Assembly: GCA_964490175.1 (NCBI GenBank)
Contig: CAZBAI010000026.1
Span: 1 to 21,495, forward strand
Origin: RGIG3077 sp964490175
GTDB taxonomy: Bacteria > Bacillota > Clostridia > Oscillospirales > Ruminococcaceae
DNA length: 21,495 nt
Direction: 5' to 3'
Position numbers and translations under genes: made by a program. The notes beneath the pieces were generated by a model. That model was not told where the DNA came from, did no database searches, and saw nothing but the letters and a program-made list of their open reading frames with translations. Shown here piece by piece: positions 1 to 7,370 of this stretch (position 1 is the first letter of the stretch; each line of letters opens with the position of its first letter).

Positions 1-52
1 ACTGCATCTGATTTTAATTCAACTGCAATGTAACCATTTAATAATAAGTTGA
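1..52. other. Non-groEL sequence abutting the groEL fragment
   Basis: These 52 bases stand where the groEL 5' region should be. No reading frame resembles GroEL, and all are short. An 8-bp inverted repeat (ATTCAACT at 17-24 and AGTTGAAT at 47-54) closes next to the junction. It could be the end of an inserted element or an assembly artefact; too little is visible to decide. Confidence 0.4.
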
Positions 53-430
53 ATGTTCAATGCAATCCCCGCGGTTGAAAAGCTTATTCCCTCGCTTGAC
101 GGCGACGAAAAGACCGGTGCAAGAATCGTTCTTCGTGCTCTCGAAGAGCCTATTCGCCAGATTGCGCTTAACGCAGGTCTTGAGGGCAGCGTAATCATCG
201 ACAAAATCAAGCGTTCACGCAAGGTCGGCTACGGCTTTGACGCATATAACGAAACTTATGTCGATATGATTTCCGCAGGTATTGTTGACCCGACAAAGGT
301 TACAAGAAGCGCATTGCAGAATGCAGCTTCCGCAGCCGCTATGATTCTTACAACAGAAAGTCTTGTAGCTGATATTCCCGAGGAAGCACCTGCCGCTCCC
401 GCAATGCCGCAAGGTGGAATGGGCTTCTAA
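53..430 (+). CDS. groEL: Chaperonin GroEL, C-terminal fragment (5' part missing)
   Basis: The 125 residues match the end of the 60-kDa chaperonin GroEL, the ATP-driven folding chamber of the cytoplasm. Visible family signatures are AIPAVEKLIPSLDGDEKTGA near the start, the LRALEEP block, NAGLEGSV, VDPTKVTRSALQNAAS and a short Gly/Met tail (GGMGF). A full GroEL is about 540 residues, so only the last quarter (part of the intermediate and equatorial domains) is present; the apical domain and the N-terminal ATP-site residues are absent. The in-frame codon just before the ATG is TGA and the preceding 52 bp do not encode GroEL, so this is not simply cut by the window edge. It is either a disrupted gene or a bad join at a contig end. 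As it stands it cannot make a working chaperonin. The identity is certain; the reason for the truncation is not known. Confidence 0.9.
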   Translation: MFNAIPAVEKLIPSLDGDEKTGARIVLRALEEPIRQIALNAGLEGSVIIDKIKRSRKVGYGFDAYNETYVDMISAGIVDPTKVTRSALQNAASAAAMILTTESLVADIPEEAPAAPAMPQGGMGF

Positions 431-449
431 AAACCCCTATATACAAAGC

Positions 450-491
450 AAAAGCAGATGTCAAGTTCTATATCTTGACATCTGCTTTTTT
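450..491. terminator. Bidirectional intrinsic terminator between groEL and the kinase gene
   Basis: A perfect 16-bp stem (450-465 with 474-489) encloses an 8-nt loop and is followed by a T run on the plus strand (486-491). The mirrored A run at the left foot gives a shorter T run on the minus strand. It lies 20 bp after the groEL stop and 17 bp beyond the stop of the convergent kinase gene, so it probably ends both transcripts. Confidence 0.9.
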
Positions 492-507
492 GATATTGAG
501 CTTAATT

Positions 508-1818
508 TTAACCGAAAACAACCGTGATTTTTGTGCCTATATCCTCTTTGCTTTCAAGCAAGAGCTTTGCATTATGATATTCCGCACCGTGCTTGACGAT
601 TGAAAGTCCAAGCCCCGTTCCGCCGATTTCCTTTGAGTGGCTTTTATCCACACGATAAAACCTTTCAAAAATCCTCGGCTGATGTTCAGCCGGAATACCA
701 ATGCCCGTATCGGAAACGGAAAAAGCCTTTTTTCCGTTTATAATGCCCACAAATACCGTTACGCTGCCGCCTATGCGATTATATTTTATCGCATTATCGC
801 AAAGGTTGCGAAACATTTCAAAAATAATTTGTTCAACACCGCAAATCACGCAGCTTTCGCCCTCAAGACTCAGAGTAACCTCACGCCTTGCGGCGGCGCC
901 GTTCATTCGGCAAATCACATCGCTTGCAACACTGTATAAATCGACCTGCGTTTCTTCATACAGATGAGTTTCGTCTTCAATCTGCGAAAGGCGGATAATA
1001 TCATTTACAAGCGTTATCAGCCTTTGCGCCTCGTTATAGATATTTTCGGAAAAATCGGTTATATCCTCGGGTTTTACCATGCCGTTTGCCATAATTTCGG
1101 CAAAGCCGGAAATGGACGTTAGCGGAGTTTTCAGCTCATGACTGACATTTGCGGCAAATTCCCTGCGCATTTGGTCAACAGCGCCAAGCTCGGTTTCATC
1201 AATAATAATCACGGCGGCACCGATAACCTCGCCGCCTTGCTTTACGGGATTTGCCGTAAGTCTATATACCCTGTCCTCAAAATGAATTTTATTTTCGTGA
1301 TGCTTGCCCTTAAACGCCGATTTTACCGACCTCATTATAATAGAGCGTGGCTCATCGGCATCGTCCTCGGCAAATTTATACTCCAAAAGCCGCATTGCAA
1401 TCGGGTTGCACATCAAAGGCTTCATATCACGGCCGATAATAATAATGCCCTCGCTCATACTGTCGGTCAACGTCCTAAACTCCTGCCTGCGTTCATCGGC
1501 GTCGCTTTGTTGACGTTCAACCGTTTTTTCAAGATGCAAAAACTTAGAAGCCATAGGTTTTAACTCATCATAAACGGCATTGGTATCGAGCTTGTCGAAA
1601 TTATATTCGAGAATCCTGTCTGTTACCTTATGTGCCAGCACAACAGACATCACAAACGAAACAGGCATCGACAATGCCGCCATCAAGGCTATGCAAAGCA
1701 TAACAGTCAGTCGGTGTTCGGCAAAGATATATACCGAAAACAACCCTAACACAAAAATGCAAATAAAAAGCACAGTCAGCGACACTATCATGATATAATT
1801 ACGAATTGACTTGTACAT
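508..1818 (-). CDS. phoR: PhoR-type sensor histidine kinase
   Basis: A 436-residue membrane histidine kinase that should phosphorylate the response regulator encoded just upstream. Two membrane segments (about 8-32 and 38-62) are separated by only about five residues, so there is almost no extracytoplasmic sensing domain. A short linker and a PAS-like domain (about 112-215) follow. The kinase core shows the H box FAANVSHELKTPLTS with phospho-acceptor His227, N box NLCDNAIKYN (about 338-347), G1 box DTGIGIP (370-376), F box RIFERFYRVD and G2 box GGTGLGLS (399-406). The start ATG is preceded by AAAGGA, which overlaps the stop codon of the regulator gene; the spacing is only 1 nt, but no other upstream in-frame start exists. 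The architecture and the neighbouring phosphate transporter point to the PhoR branch, though a WalK-like role cannot be excluded from sequence alone. Confidence 0.87.
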   Translation of the reverse strand: MYKSIRNYIMIVSLTVLFICIFVLGLFSVYIFAEHRLTVMLCIALMAALSMPVSFVMSVVLAHKVTDRILEYNFDKLDTNAVYDELKPMASKFLHLEKTVERQQSDADERRQEFRTLTDSMSEGIIIIGRDMKPLMCNPIAMRLLEYKFAEDDADEPRSIIMRSVKSAFKGKHHENKIHFEDRVYRLTANPVKQGGEVIGAAVIIIDETELGAVDQMRREFAANVSHELKTPLTSISGFAEIMANGMVKPEDITDFSENIYNEAQRLITLVNDIIRLSQIEDETHLYEETQVDLYSVASDVICRMNGAAARREVTLSLEGESCVICGVEQIIFEMFRNLCDNAIKYNRIGGSVTVFVGIINGKKAFSVSDTGIGIPAEHQPRIFERFYRVDKSHSKEIGGTGLGLSIVKHGAEYHNAKLLLESKEDIGTKITVVFG

Positions 1819-1823
1819 ATCCT

Positions 1824-2492
1824 TTAAACCCCGATTTTATAGCCGATGCCTTTAACGGTTTCAATGCAATTGCCTGCCTCGCCGAGCTTTTGCCGAAGCT
1901 TCCTGATATGCACATCAACCGTTCGGTTTTCCCCATCAAACGAATATCCCCAAACTGTATTTAAAATTTCATCACGATTGACAACACAGCCGTTTTTTTC
2001 GACCAAAAGGCAAAGCAAATTAAACTCCTTCAGCGAAAGATTCACTGTCAAGCCATCAACCTTTACAATGTGTTTTGAGGGACAAATGTATATTTTTCCG
2101 ACATAGTATTCTTTGCAGCTCGGCAATTTTTCGGCACGGCGCAAAACCGCCTTAATACGTGAAATAAGTTCCATCATTCCGAACGGTTTTGCTATATAGT
2201 CGTCTGCGCCGTTGTCAAGCCCGATAACCTTATCAAATTCAGATGACTTAGCCGTCAACATAATCACAGGAGTTTTTGCGGTTTTTGAATCACAGCGAAG
2301 CTTTGAAAGAATCGAAAGTCCGTCCTCTTCGGGCAGCATTATATCAAGCAAAATCAAATCGGGCACATTTTGCTTAACAGCCGCCCAAAACTCCGAGGGC
2401 AAAGCAAAATCAAGCGCTTCCATTCCGTTATTATTCAGCGTGTACGAAACAAGCTTTCTGATACTGTTGTCATCTTCAAGAAGATATATCAT
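1824..2492 (-). CDS. phoP: OmpR/PhoB-family response regulator
   Basis: A 222-residue two-component regulator. The receiver domain (1-120) has the acidic pair Asp7/Asp8, phospho-acceptor Asp50 in LILLDIMLPEEDG, Thr80 and Lys102 in the AKPF motif. The C-terminal part (about 128-222) is a winged-helix DNA-binding domain with the RTVDVHIRKLRQKLG recognition helix and the closing KGIGYKI hairpin. The RBS is AAAAGGCGAG about 9 nt before the ATG. The kinase gene begins 5 bp after the stop, so the two are translationally linked. A Na+/phosphate transporter gene lies 73 bp upstream on the same strand, which suggests a phosphate-responsive PhoP/PhoB. The family is certain; the phosphate role is inferred from the neighbourhood. 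Confidence 0.9.
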   Translation of the reverse strand: MIYLLEDDNSIRKLVSYTLNNNGMEALDFALPSEFWAAVKQNVPDLILLDIMLPEEDGLSILSKLRCDSKTAKTPVIMLTAKSSEFDKVIGLDNGADDYIAKPFGMMELISRIKAVLRRAEKLPSCKEYYVGKIYICPSKHIVKVDGLTVNLSLKEFNLLCLLVEKNGCVVNRDEILNTVWGYSFDGENRTVDVHIRKLRQKLGEAGNCIETVKGIGYKIGV

Positions 2493-2523
2493 TATTACAC
2501 TCGCCTTTTTGCAAAATCAGTAA

Positions 2524-2556
2524 AACCGCAGTCAAATACAATATTTGGCGGCGGTT
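2524..2556 (-). terminator. Hairpin between transporter and regulator genes (possible attenuator)
   Basis: Outer stem AACCGC/GCGGTT (2524-2529 with 2551-2556) and inner stem CAAATA/TATTTG (2533-2538 with 2542-2547) are separated by a 3x3 internal loop. On the minus strand a short TTTTAC tail follows. It sits in the 73-bp gap after the transporter stop and may partly end transcription, lowering expression of the two-component genes relative to the transporter. The weak T tail limits confidence. Confidence 0.45.
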
Positions 2557-2565
2557 ACTTTTGTG

Positions 2566-4323
2566 TTAAACTTCAATTCTGTATTTTTGCGAATATTCAC
2601 GGTAGCACTGTTCAAAATGAACATTTCCCGAATTTTTGACTTCCTTAAGATAGCTGTGAACGTCATAAGCGTCACGGTCAGACTCAATCAAAGCAACGGC
2701 AATGTTTGAGCAATGGTCGGAAACACGCTCGTAGTTATTGAGCGTATCGGAAAGGATAAATCCCAGCTCAATCGTGCAGTTTCCTGCCTGAAGTCTGATA
2801 ATATGCTTTGACTTAATCTCGCTGATGAGCACATCTATAACCTGCTCAAGCGGTTCAACTTTTTTGGCAAGCTCAACATCATGTTCGACAAAGGCTTTTG
2901 TTGTGATATCGAGAATTTCGGTAATAGCGTCTTTCAAAATGCGCAATTCACGATTCGCACCATCGGAGAAATTAAGCTTCTTTTGATGCATTTCATCGCA
3001 AGTTTTGAGGATATTTACAGCATGGTCGCCGATTCTCTCAAAATCGTCAATAGTGTGAAGCTGTTTTGAAACCTGATGACTGTCTTGCACTGAAAGCGAT
3101 TTTGCGGAAAGTTTAACAAGATATGTGCCGAGCTTATCTTCATAATTATCAAGCAAATCTTCATTTGCAAGAATCGTTTCACGCAATTTTGTATCATATT
3201 TTTCCGAAAGTTTTATAGCGCTAATCAAAGTATCGTGCGCAAGCTGCGACATTTCAATTGTTTTGTTGTTGCACTCGGCAATAGCGATTGAGGGAGTGGC
3301 AATAAGGCGCTCATCAACAAAGCTGAATTTTTCGTGCCCGTCGGTATCTTTAACAATAACATTCGCAATTTTTTCAAGCATACCGGTGAAAGGCAAAAGC
3401 ATGATGGTCGTTATAATGTTGAATATTGTGTGAACAATCGCAACGCCGAACTCATCAATATACATATCGAGAAAAGCAAAATCAATAAATATATCCAAAC
3501 CGTAAAGCACAACAAGACAAACAACCGAGCCGATAAGGTTAAAGAAGATATGCACAACGGAAACCTTTTTCGCACTGCGGCTTACGCCGATGCTTGAAAG
3601 CAATGCCGTCACACAAGTGCCGATATTCGCACCCATGATAATCGGAATAGCCATACCGCAGGTAATGCCGCCGTTTTTAGCAAGCGTTTGAAGCATTCCG
3701 ACAGACGCCGCCGAGCTTTGAATCACTCCCGTAATAACCGTTCCGACGAGAAGTCCGAAAATCGGGTTGTTGAACATTGTAAGGATATCCGCAAATTTTT
3801 CGCTGCCTTTAAGAGGTTCAACAGCCTGTCCCATCATATCCATACCGTAAATTAAAATCGTAAATCCGATAAAGATAGAGCCGACATTTTTTTTCTTATC
3901 GGATTTTGATACCATTATAAAAAGTATACCGATAAGCGCCAAAATCAGCGAAAATTGCATTGGGTTAAGCAGGCTGACAAACAAATTGTCGCTGTCGATA
4001 CCGGTCATGGAAAGAAGCCATGAAGTCATTGTTTTGCCGATATTTGCGCCGATAATCACACCAATAGTCTGATTAAGCGTCATAATACCCGAATTAACAA
4101 GACCTACAAGCATAACAGTTGTGGCAGATGAAGATTGAATTGCTATCGTGATGCCCGCACCGAGCAAAATACTTTTGAAAATGTTTGAGGTCATTCTTTT
4201 CAAAAGCGCTTCAAGCTTGCTGCCGGCTGCCATTTCCAGCCCGGTGGACATAATTCTCATTCCGTAAAGGAAAAATGCAAGTCCGCCGAAAAGCAAGAGC
4301 ACGGAGGTAACTACTGTAGTCAT
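2566..4323 (-). CDS. Na+/Pi cotransporter family protein with C-terminal PhoU-like domain
   Basis: A membrane protein of 585 residues from the chosen start, predicted to move inorganic phosphate with sodium across the cytoplasmic membrane. Two inverted Na/Pi-cotransporter repeats are visible, each with its glutamine-serine signature: QSSSATT (near 63) and QSSAASVG (near 202), each followed by a GANIG motif. About eight hydrophobic segments occupy the first 320 residues. The remaining 250 residues are helical and soluble, with the layout of the YjbB/NptA-type PhoU-like tail (for example TIDDFERIGDHAVNI and NYERVSDHCSNIA). The start at 4323 is chosen because GGAG lies 5 nt upstream; a TTG at 4344 and an ATG at 4341 are in frame but lack a good RBS. 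It leads the minus-strand block with the response regulator and kinase genes. The transport direction cannot be told from sequence. Confidence 0.9.
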   Translation of the reverse strand: MTTVVTSVLLLFGGLAFFLYGMRIMSTGLEMAAGSKLEALLKRMTSNIFKSILLGAGITIAIQSSSATTVMLVGLVNSGIMTLNQTIGVIIGANIGKTMTSWLLSMTGIDSDNLFVSLLNPMQFSLILALIGILFIMVSKSDKKKNVGSIFIGFTILIYGMDMMGQAVEPLKGSEKFADILTMFNNPIFGLLVGTVITGVIQSSAASVGMLQTLAKNGGITCGMAIPIIMGANIGTCVTALLSSIGVSRSAKKVSVVHIFFNLIGSVVCLVVLYGLDIFIDFAFLDMYIDEFGVAIVHTIFNIITTIMLLPFTGMLEKIANVIVKDTDGHEKFSFVDERLIATPSIAIAECNNKTIEMSQLAHDTLISAIKLSEKYDTKLRETILANEDLLDNYEDKLGTYLVKLSAKSLSVQDSHQVSKQLHTIDDFERIGDHAVNILKTCDEMHQKKLNFSDGANRELRILKDAITEILDITTKAFVEHDVELAKKVEPLEQVIDVLISEIKSKHIIRLQAGNCTIELGFILSDTLNNYERVSDHCSNIAVALIESDRDAYDVHSYLKEVKNSGNVHFEQCYREYSQKYRIEV

Positions 4324-4385
4324 AAATACTCCAAATTTCATCAAAAGATTTGAAAGGGTGCAAAATGCACAGATTCATATTTTAG

Positions 4386-4441
4386 ATTATATGCCGATTA
4401 TTGTTAATTTCGAAAGCATTTCGGTGTTAATTCTGTGTAAA
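4386..4441 (-). promoter_or_regulatory. Transporter promoter with PHO-box-like repeats
   Basis: On the minus strand a consensus -10 TATAAT lies at 4391-4386, with no good -35. Upstream are TTTACA (4441-4436), TTAACA (4430-4425) and TTAACA (4407-4402), at offsets 0, 11 and 34. In Bacillus subtilis the PhoP site is a set of TT(A/C/T)ACA-like repeats with about 11-bp period at roughly -20 to -60, replacing the -35. The position and period here fit that pattern. The -10 is seen directly; PhoP binding is inference. Confidence 0.55.
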
Positions 4442-4464
4442 CAGAGCAAATTTGCGCAAAGAAA

Positions 4465-4500
4465 GGCCACCTTCAAAGTTGAAAATATTTGAAGGTGACC
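4465..4500 (-). terminator. Intrinsic terminator after pnp
   Basis: A 13-bp stem with one mismatch (4465-4477 with 4488-4500) and a 10-nt loop lies 15 bp beyond the pnp stop. On the minus strand the sequence TTTCTTT follows. It separates pnp from the transporter promoter. Confidence 0.7.
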
Positions 4501-4514
4501 TGAAAAATACTCGG

Positions 4515-6641
4515 TTATTCTGCGCTCTTAGCGGATTTTTTAGCATCAAGGTCAGCAAGAGCCTCCTTGCGTGAAAGCCTGATTTTGCCCGAAACCTTGT
4601 CAACCTCAATAACCTTGACAATAATCTCATCGCCCATTGAAACTACATCCTCGGTTTTTTCAACACGGTGAGTATCAAGCTGTGAAATGTGAACCATTCC
4701 TTCCTTGCCGGGAGCTATCTCGACAAATGCGCCGAAATCCTTAACTCCGGTAACCTTGCCTTTGTAGATCGCACCGACTTCGGGGTCGTTTGCAATTGTA
4801 TGAATAATCTGCAACGCTTTGTTTGCCTTAGCATAATCGATACCGGCGATAAATACGCTGCCGTCGTCCTCAATATCGATTTTAACTTCGCAATCGGCGG
4901 AAATTTTCTGAATCACTTTGCCGCCCTGACCGATTACCTCACGAATTTTATCGACAGGTACTTTAGTTTGAAGCATTTTGGGAGCATATGCGCTGACCAT
5001 ATCGCGAGGCGCAGGAATTGCTTTGAGCATAATTTCATCAAGAATATACATTCTGGCTTTTCTGGTCTTTTCAAAAGCTTCTTTAATGATATCATAAGTC
5101 AATCCGTCAATCTTGATATCTACCTGAATTGCGGTGATACCGTTCTTTGTGCCGCCGACCTTAAAGTCCATATCGCCGAAAAAGTCCTCAAGACCCTGAA
5201 TATCGACCATTGTTGCATAAGAGCCGTCCTCACGGGTGATAAGTCCGCAAGAAATTCCGGCAACGGGATTTTTAATAGGCACGCCCGCATCCATAAGAGC
5301 AAGCGTTGAGCCGCAAATCGAACCTTGCGAGGTTGAACCGTTGCTGGAGAGAACCTCGGAAACAAGACGCATTGCGTAGGGAAATTCTTCAACAGAAGGA
5401 AGCACGGGAACAAGAGCTTTTTCAGCCAAAGCGCCGTGACCTATTTCACGACGTCCCGGACCTCTCGAAGGCTTGGTTTCGCCGACGGAGTATGAGGGGA
5501 AATTGTAGTGGTGCATATATCTCTTGGATTCTTCCTCGTCGATTCCGTCAATACGCTGTGCCTCGGAAACAGGACCGAGCGTTGCAACGGTGAGCACCTG
5601 CGTTTGACCTCTTGTGAACAGACCTGAACCGTGAACTCTCGGAAGAACGCCGACCTCGGCGGCAAGCGGACGGATCTCATCGATTCCCCTGCCGTCAACA
5701 CGTTTGCCCTCATAGAGCCAATTTCTGACGATTTTTTTCTGCAATTTATATATGCACTCGTCAATCATGGCAATTTGTTCGGGATATTTTTCGTCAAATG
5801 CGGCGTGAATTTCATCAACAATAGGTGCAAGACGGGCTTCTCTTACATTTTTATCGTTTGTATCAAGAGCGAACATAACCTTTTGAGCCGCCATTTGCTC
5901 AATGGCGTCAAACATATCATGATCAACTTCCTGCGATTCAAAAGCAAACTTAGGCTTGCCGATTTGCTGTCTGATATCGTCAATGAAAGCAACCATCTTC
6001 TTAATTTCGGTATGTCCTGCGATAATCGCTTCAAGCATTTTGTCATCGGGAACTTCATTTGCGCCGGCTTCAATCATAACAACCTTTTCCATTGTGCCCG
6101 CAACGGTAAGAACAAGGTCATTGTGCGCACGTTGTTCAAGCGTAGGGTTGAGGACAATTTCACCGTTAACAAGACCTACGAAAATGCCCGCAACAGGTCC
6201 GTTCCACGGAATATCGGAGATCGAAATTGCGATTGAAGCCGCAATCATGCCTGTAATTTCGGGCGAATTGTCCGGTTCAACCGAGAGAACGGTCATCACA
6301 ACGGAAACGTCGTTTCTCATATCTTTAGGGAAAAACGGACGAATGGGTCTATCGACCATGCGGCTTGTAAGAATCGCCTTTTCGGAGGGTTTGCCCTCAC
6401 GTTTTGTAAACGAACCGGGAATTTTGCCCACGGAATAAAGCTTTTCCTCATAATCAACGGAAAGCGGGAAAAAATCGACGCCCTCACGGGGCTTTGCGCT
6501 TGCGGTTACGTTTGCCATAACCACGGTTTCGCCGTAGCGAACCCAGCATGAGCCGTTGGAAAGCTCACACGTTTTGCCGGTTTCGACAATGAGAGGTCTG
6601 CCGGCAAATGTTGTTTCAAAGGTTCTGTAATTCTCGAACAT
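4515..6641 (-). CDS. pnp: Polyribonucleotide nucleotidyltransferase (PNPase)
   Basis: A phosphorolytic 3'-to-5' exoribonuclease that degrades RNA to nucleoside diphosphates using phosphate, acting as a trimer in mRNA turnover. From the chosen start it has 708 residues, the usual length. Order: first RNase PH domain (about 5-140), helical linker domain, second RNase PH domain (about 310-540) with the phosphate-binding SSNGSTSQGS region near 432 and the metal-binding DFFGDMDFK near 486-494, then a KH domain with GQGG (about 571-574) and an S1 domain (about 624-692). The start at 6641 is preferred over the ATG at 6659 because GGAG sits 8 nt before it, whereas the earlier ATG has no RBS. It follows rpsO on the same strand, the conserved order in many bacteria, and ends at a hairpin terminator. 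Confidence 0.97.
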   Translation of the reverse strand: MFENYRTFETTFAGRPLIVETGKTCELSNGSCWVRYGETVVMANVTASAKPREGVDFFPLSVDYEEKLYSVGKIPGSFTKREGKPSEKAILTSRMVDRPIRPFFPKDMRNDVSVVMTVLSVEPDNSPEITGMIAASIAISISDIPWNGPVAGIFVGLVNGEIVLNPTLEQRAHNDLVLTVAGTMEKVVMIEAGANEVPDDKMLEAIIAGHTEIKKMVAFIDDIRQQIGKPKFAFESQEVDHDMFDAIEQMAAQKVMFALDTNDKNVREARLAPIVDEIHAAFDEKYPEQIAMIDECIYKLQKKIVRNWLYEGKRVDGRGIDEIRPLAAEVGVLPRVHGSGLFTRGQTQVLTVATLGPVSEAQRIDGIDEEESKRYMHHYNFPSYSVGETKPSRGPGRREIGHGALAEKALVPVLPSVEEFPYAMRLVSEVLSSNGSTSQGSICGSTLALMDAGVPIKNPVAGISCGLITREDGSYATMVDIQGLEDFFGDMDFKVGGTKNGITAIQVDIKIDGLTYDIIKEAFEKTRKARMYILDEIMLKAIPAPRDMVSAYAPKMLQTKVPVDKIREVIGQGGKVIQKISADCEVKIDIEDDGSVFIAGIDYAKANKALQIIHTIANDPEVGAIYKGKVTGVKDFGAFVEIAPGKEGMVHISQLDTHRVEKTEDVVSMGDEIIVKVIEVDKVSGKIRLSRKEALADLDAKKSAKSAE

Positions 6642-6815
6642 TGCATTTTCTCCATTCATTTATTTTTAAATTTATGCCGCCCGAGAACAGACGAGAAAAC
6701 ACAGAAATTTTCTGTATTTTGTCCTCTGAGCTCAAGCGACTTGATTTTTAAAGCTTATTGTTAAATCCGCAGCGGATTTGAATCGGCACTTTGCCGAAAG
6801 CCGAACGCAGCCGCA

Positions 6816-6853
6816 CAGAAATGCGCCGCTGAAATTTTGCGGCACATTTTCTG
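6816..6853 (-). promoter_or_regulatory. Long hairpin in the rpsO-pnp spacer
   Basis: Positions 6816-6829 and 6839-6853 form a stem of about 14 bp with one bulged A and one G-U pair on the minus strand, and a 9-nt loop. No T run follows, so it is unlikely to be a terminator. It lies 14 bp after the rpsO stop. In E. coli an RNase III hairpin in the same spacer governs pnp mRNA decay; an equivalent role here is inference. Further small hairpins follow at 6784-6796, 6764-6780 and 6702-6716 in the 226-bp gap. Confidence 0.55.
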
Positions 6854-6867
6854 TTAATCCGCATTGA

Positions 6868-7134
6868 TTACTTACGGATACCGAGCTTTTCGATGCACTG
6901 ACGATATCTGTTGATATCTTTCTTCATAAGATAGTTGAGAAGATTACGTCTTTTACCGACCATCTTAAGAAGTCCGCGTCTTGAATGGTGATCCTTTTTG
7001 TGAACCTTAAGATGTTCTGTAAGGTCGTTGATTCTTCTTGTGAGAATGGCAATCTGCACCTCGGGAGAACCGGTATCACCCTCGTGAAGCTTATTAGCTT
7101 CGATAACTGCGCTTTTTTCGTCTTTCAAAAGCAT
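6868..7134 (-). CDS. rpsO: 30S ribosomal protein S15
   Basis: Small-subunit protein S15, which binds 16S rRNA in the platform and nucleates its assembly. The 88 residues cover the family length, with the diagnostic GDTGSPEVQIAILTRRI, LTEHLKVHKKDHHSRRGLL and VGKRRNLLNYL blocks. An in-frame GTG lies three codons further upstream, but it is part of the Shine-Dalgarno AAGAGGTG, which sits 6 nt before the ATG at 7134; the ATG is therefore taken as the start. It has its own promoter and a structured 5' leader of about 95 nt, and pnp follows on the same strand. Confidence 0.97.
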   Translation of the reverse strand: MLLKDEKSAVIEANKLHEGDTGSPEVQIAILTRRINDLTEHLKVHKKDHHSRRGLLKMVGKRRNLLNYLMKKDINRYRQCIEKLGIRK

Positions 7135-7230
7135 TTTTTTCACCTCTTAAAATTATTTTCCTATAACATAGCAAGGGGCAGGCAAATCTCCCGAAACCAC
7201 GGGCGTAACCCCCAAGCCAAGTTACGGCGA
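7135..7230 (-). promoter_or_regulatory. Structured rpsO 5' leader, candidate S15 autoregulatory RNA
   Basis: From the predicted start near 7230 to the ATG, the minus-strand RNA forms hairpin 1 (CGTAAC/GTTACG, 7226-7221 with 7209-7204, 11-nt loop) directly stacked on hairpin 2 (CCCG/CGGG, 7203-7200 with 7193-7190). GGGG in the loop of hairpin 1 can pair with CCCC at 7178-7175, giving a pseudoknot. S15 represses its own mRNA through different leader folds in several bacteria, which makes such a role plausible. The fold was made by eye and not computed. Confidence 0.5.
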
Positions 7231-7235
7231 TATAT

Positions 7236-7264
7236 ATTATATCACACCAAAAATCAAATGTAAA
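7236..7264 (-). promoter_or_regulatory. Sigma-A promoter of rpsO-pnp
   Basis: On the minus strand: -35 TTTACA (7264-7259), a 17-bp spacer and an extended -10 TGATATAAT, whose TATAAT lies at 7241-7236. This is a near-consensus vegetative promoter with the transcription start expected near 7228-7231. Confidence 0.85.
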
Positions 7265-7326
7265 GACTTTTTTTGCGCTTTTTTAAATTTTTTGCGCATA
7301 TCCGCCATTTGCTTGCAAAATCAAAA

Positions 7327-7363
7327 AGCGATGACGTTTTTTACGCCACCGCCTTTTTTCGCT
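7327..7363 (-). terminator. Weak candidate terminator after the carboxypeptidase gene
   Basis: AGCGA at 7327-7331 pairs with TCGCT at 7359-7363 around a long loop. On the minus strand the foot is followed by TTTTGATTTT. It is placed just after the carboxypeptidase stop at 7371, but the stem is short. Confidence 0.35.
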
Positions 7364-7370
7364 AAAACCG

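Noticed and set aside
1..52. 3' end of a group II intron or an intein inside groEL
   Set aside because: No domain V-like hairpin and no intein end motif are visible; the sequence is too short to support either.
1138..1563. 141-residue plus-strand reading frame
   Set aside because: It lies fully antisense to the histidine kinase gene, has no family resemblance and no RBS; it is a shadow.
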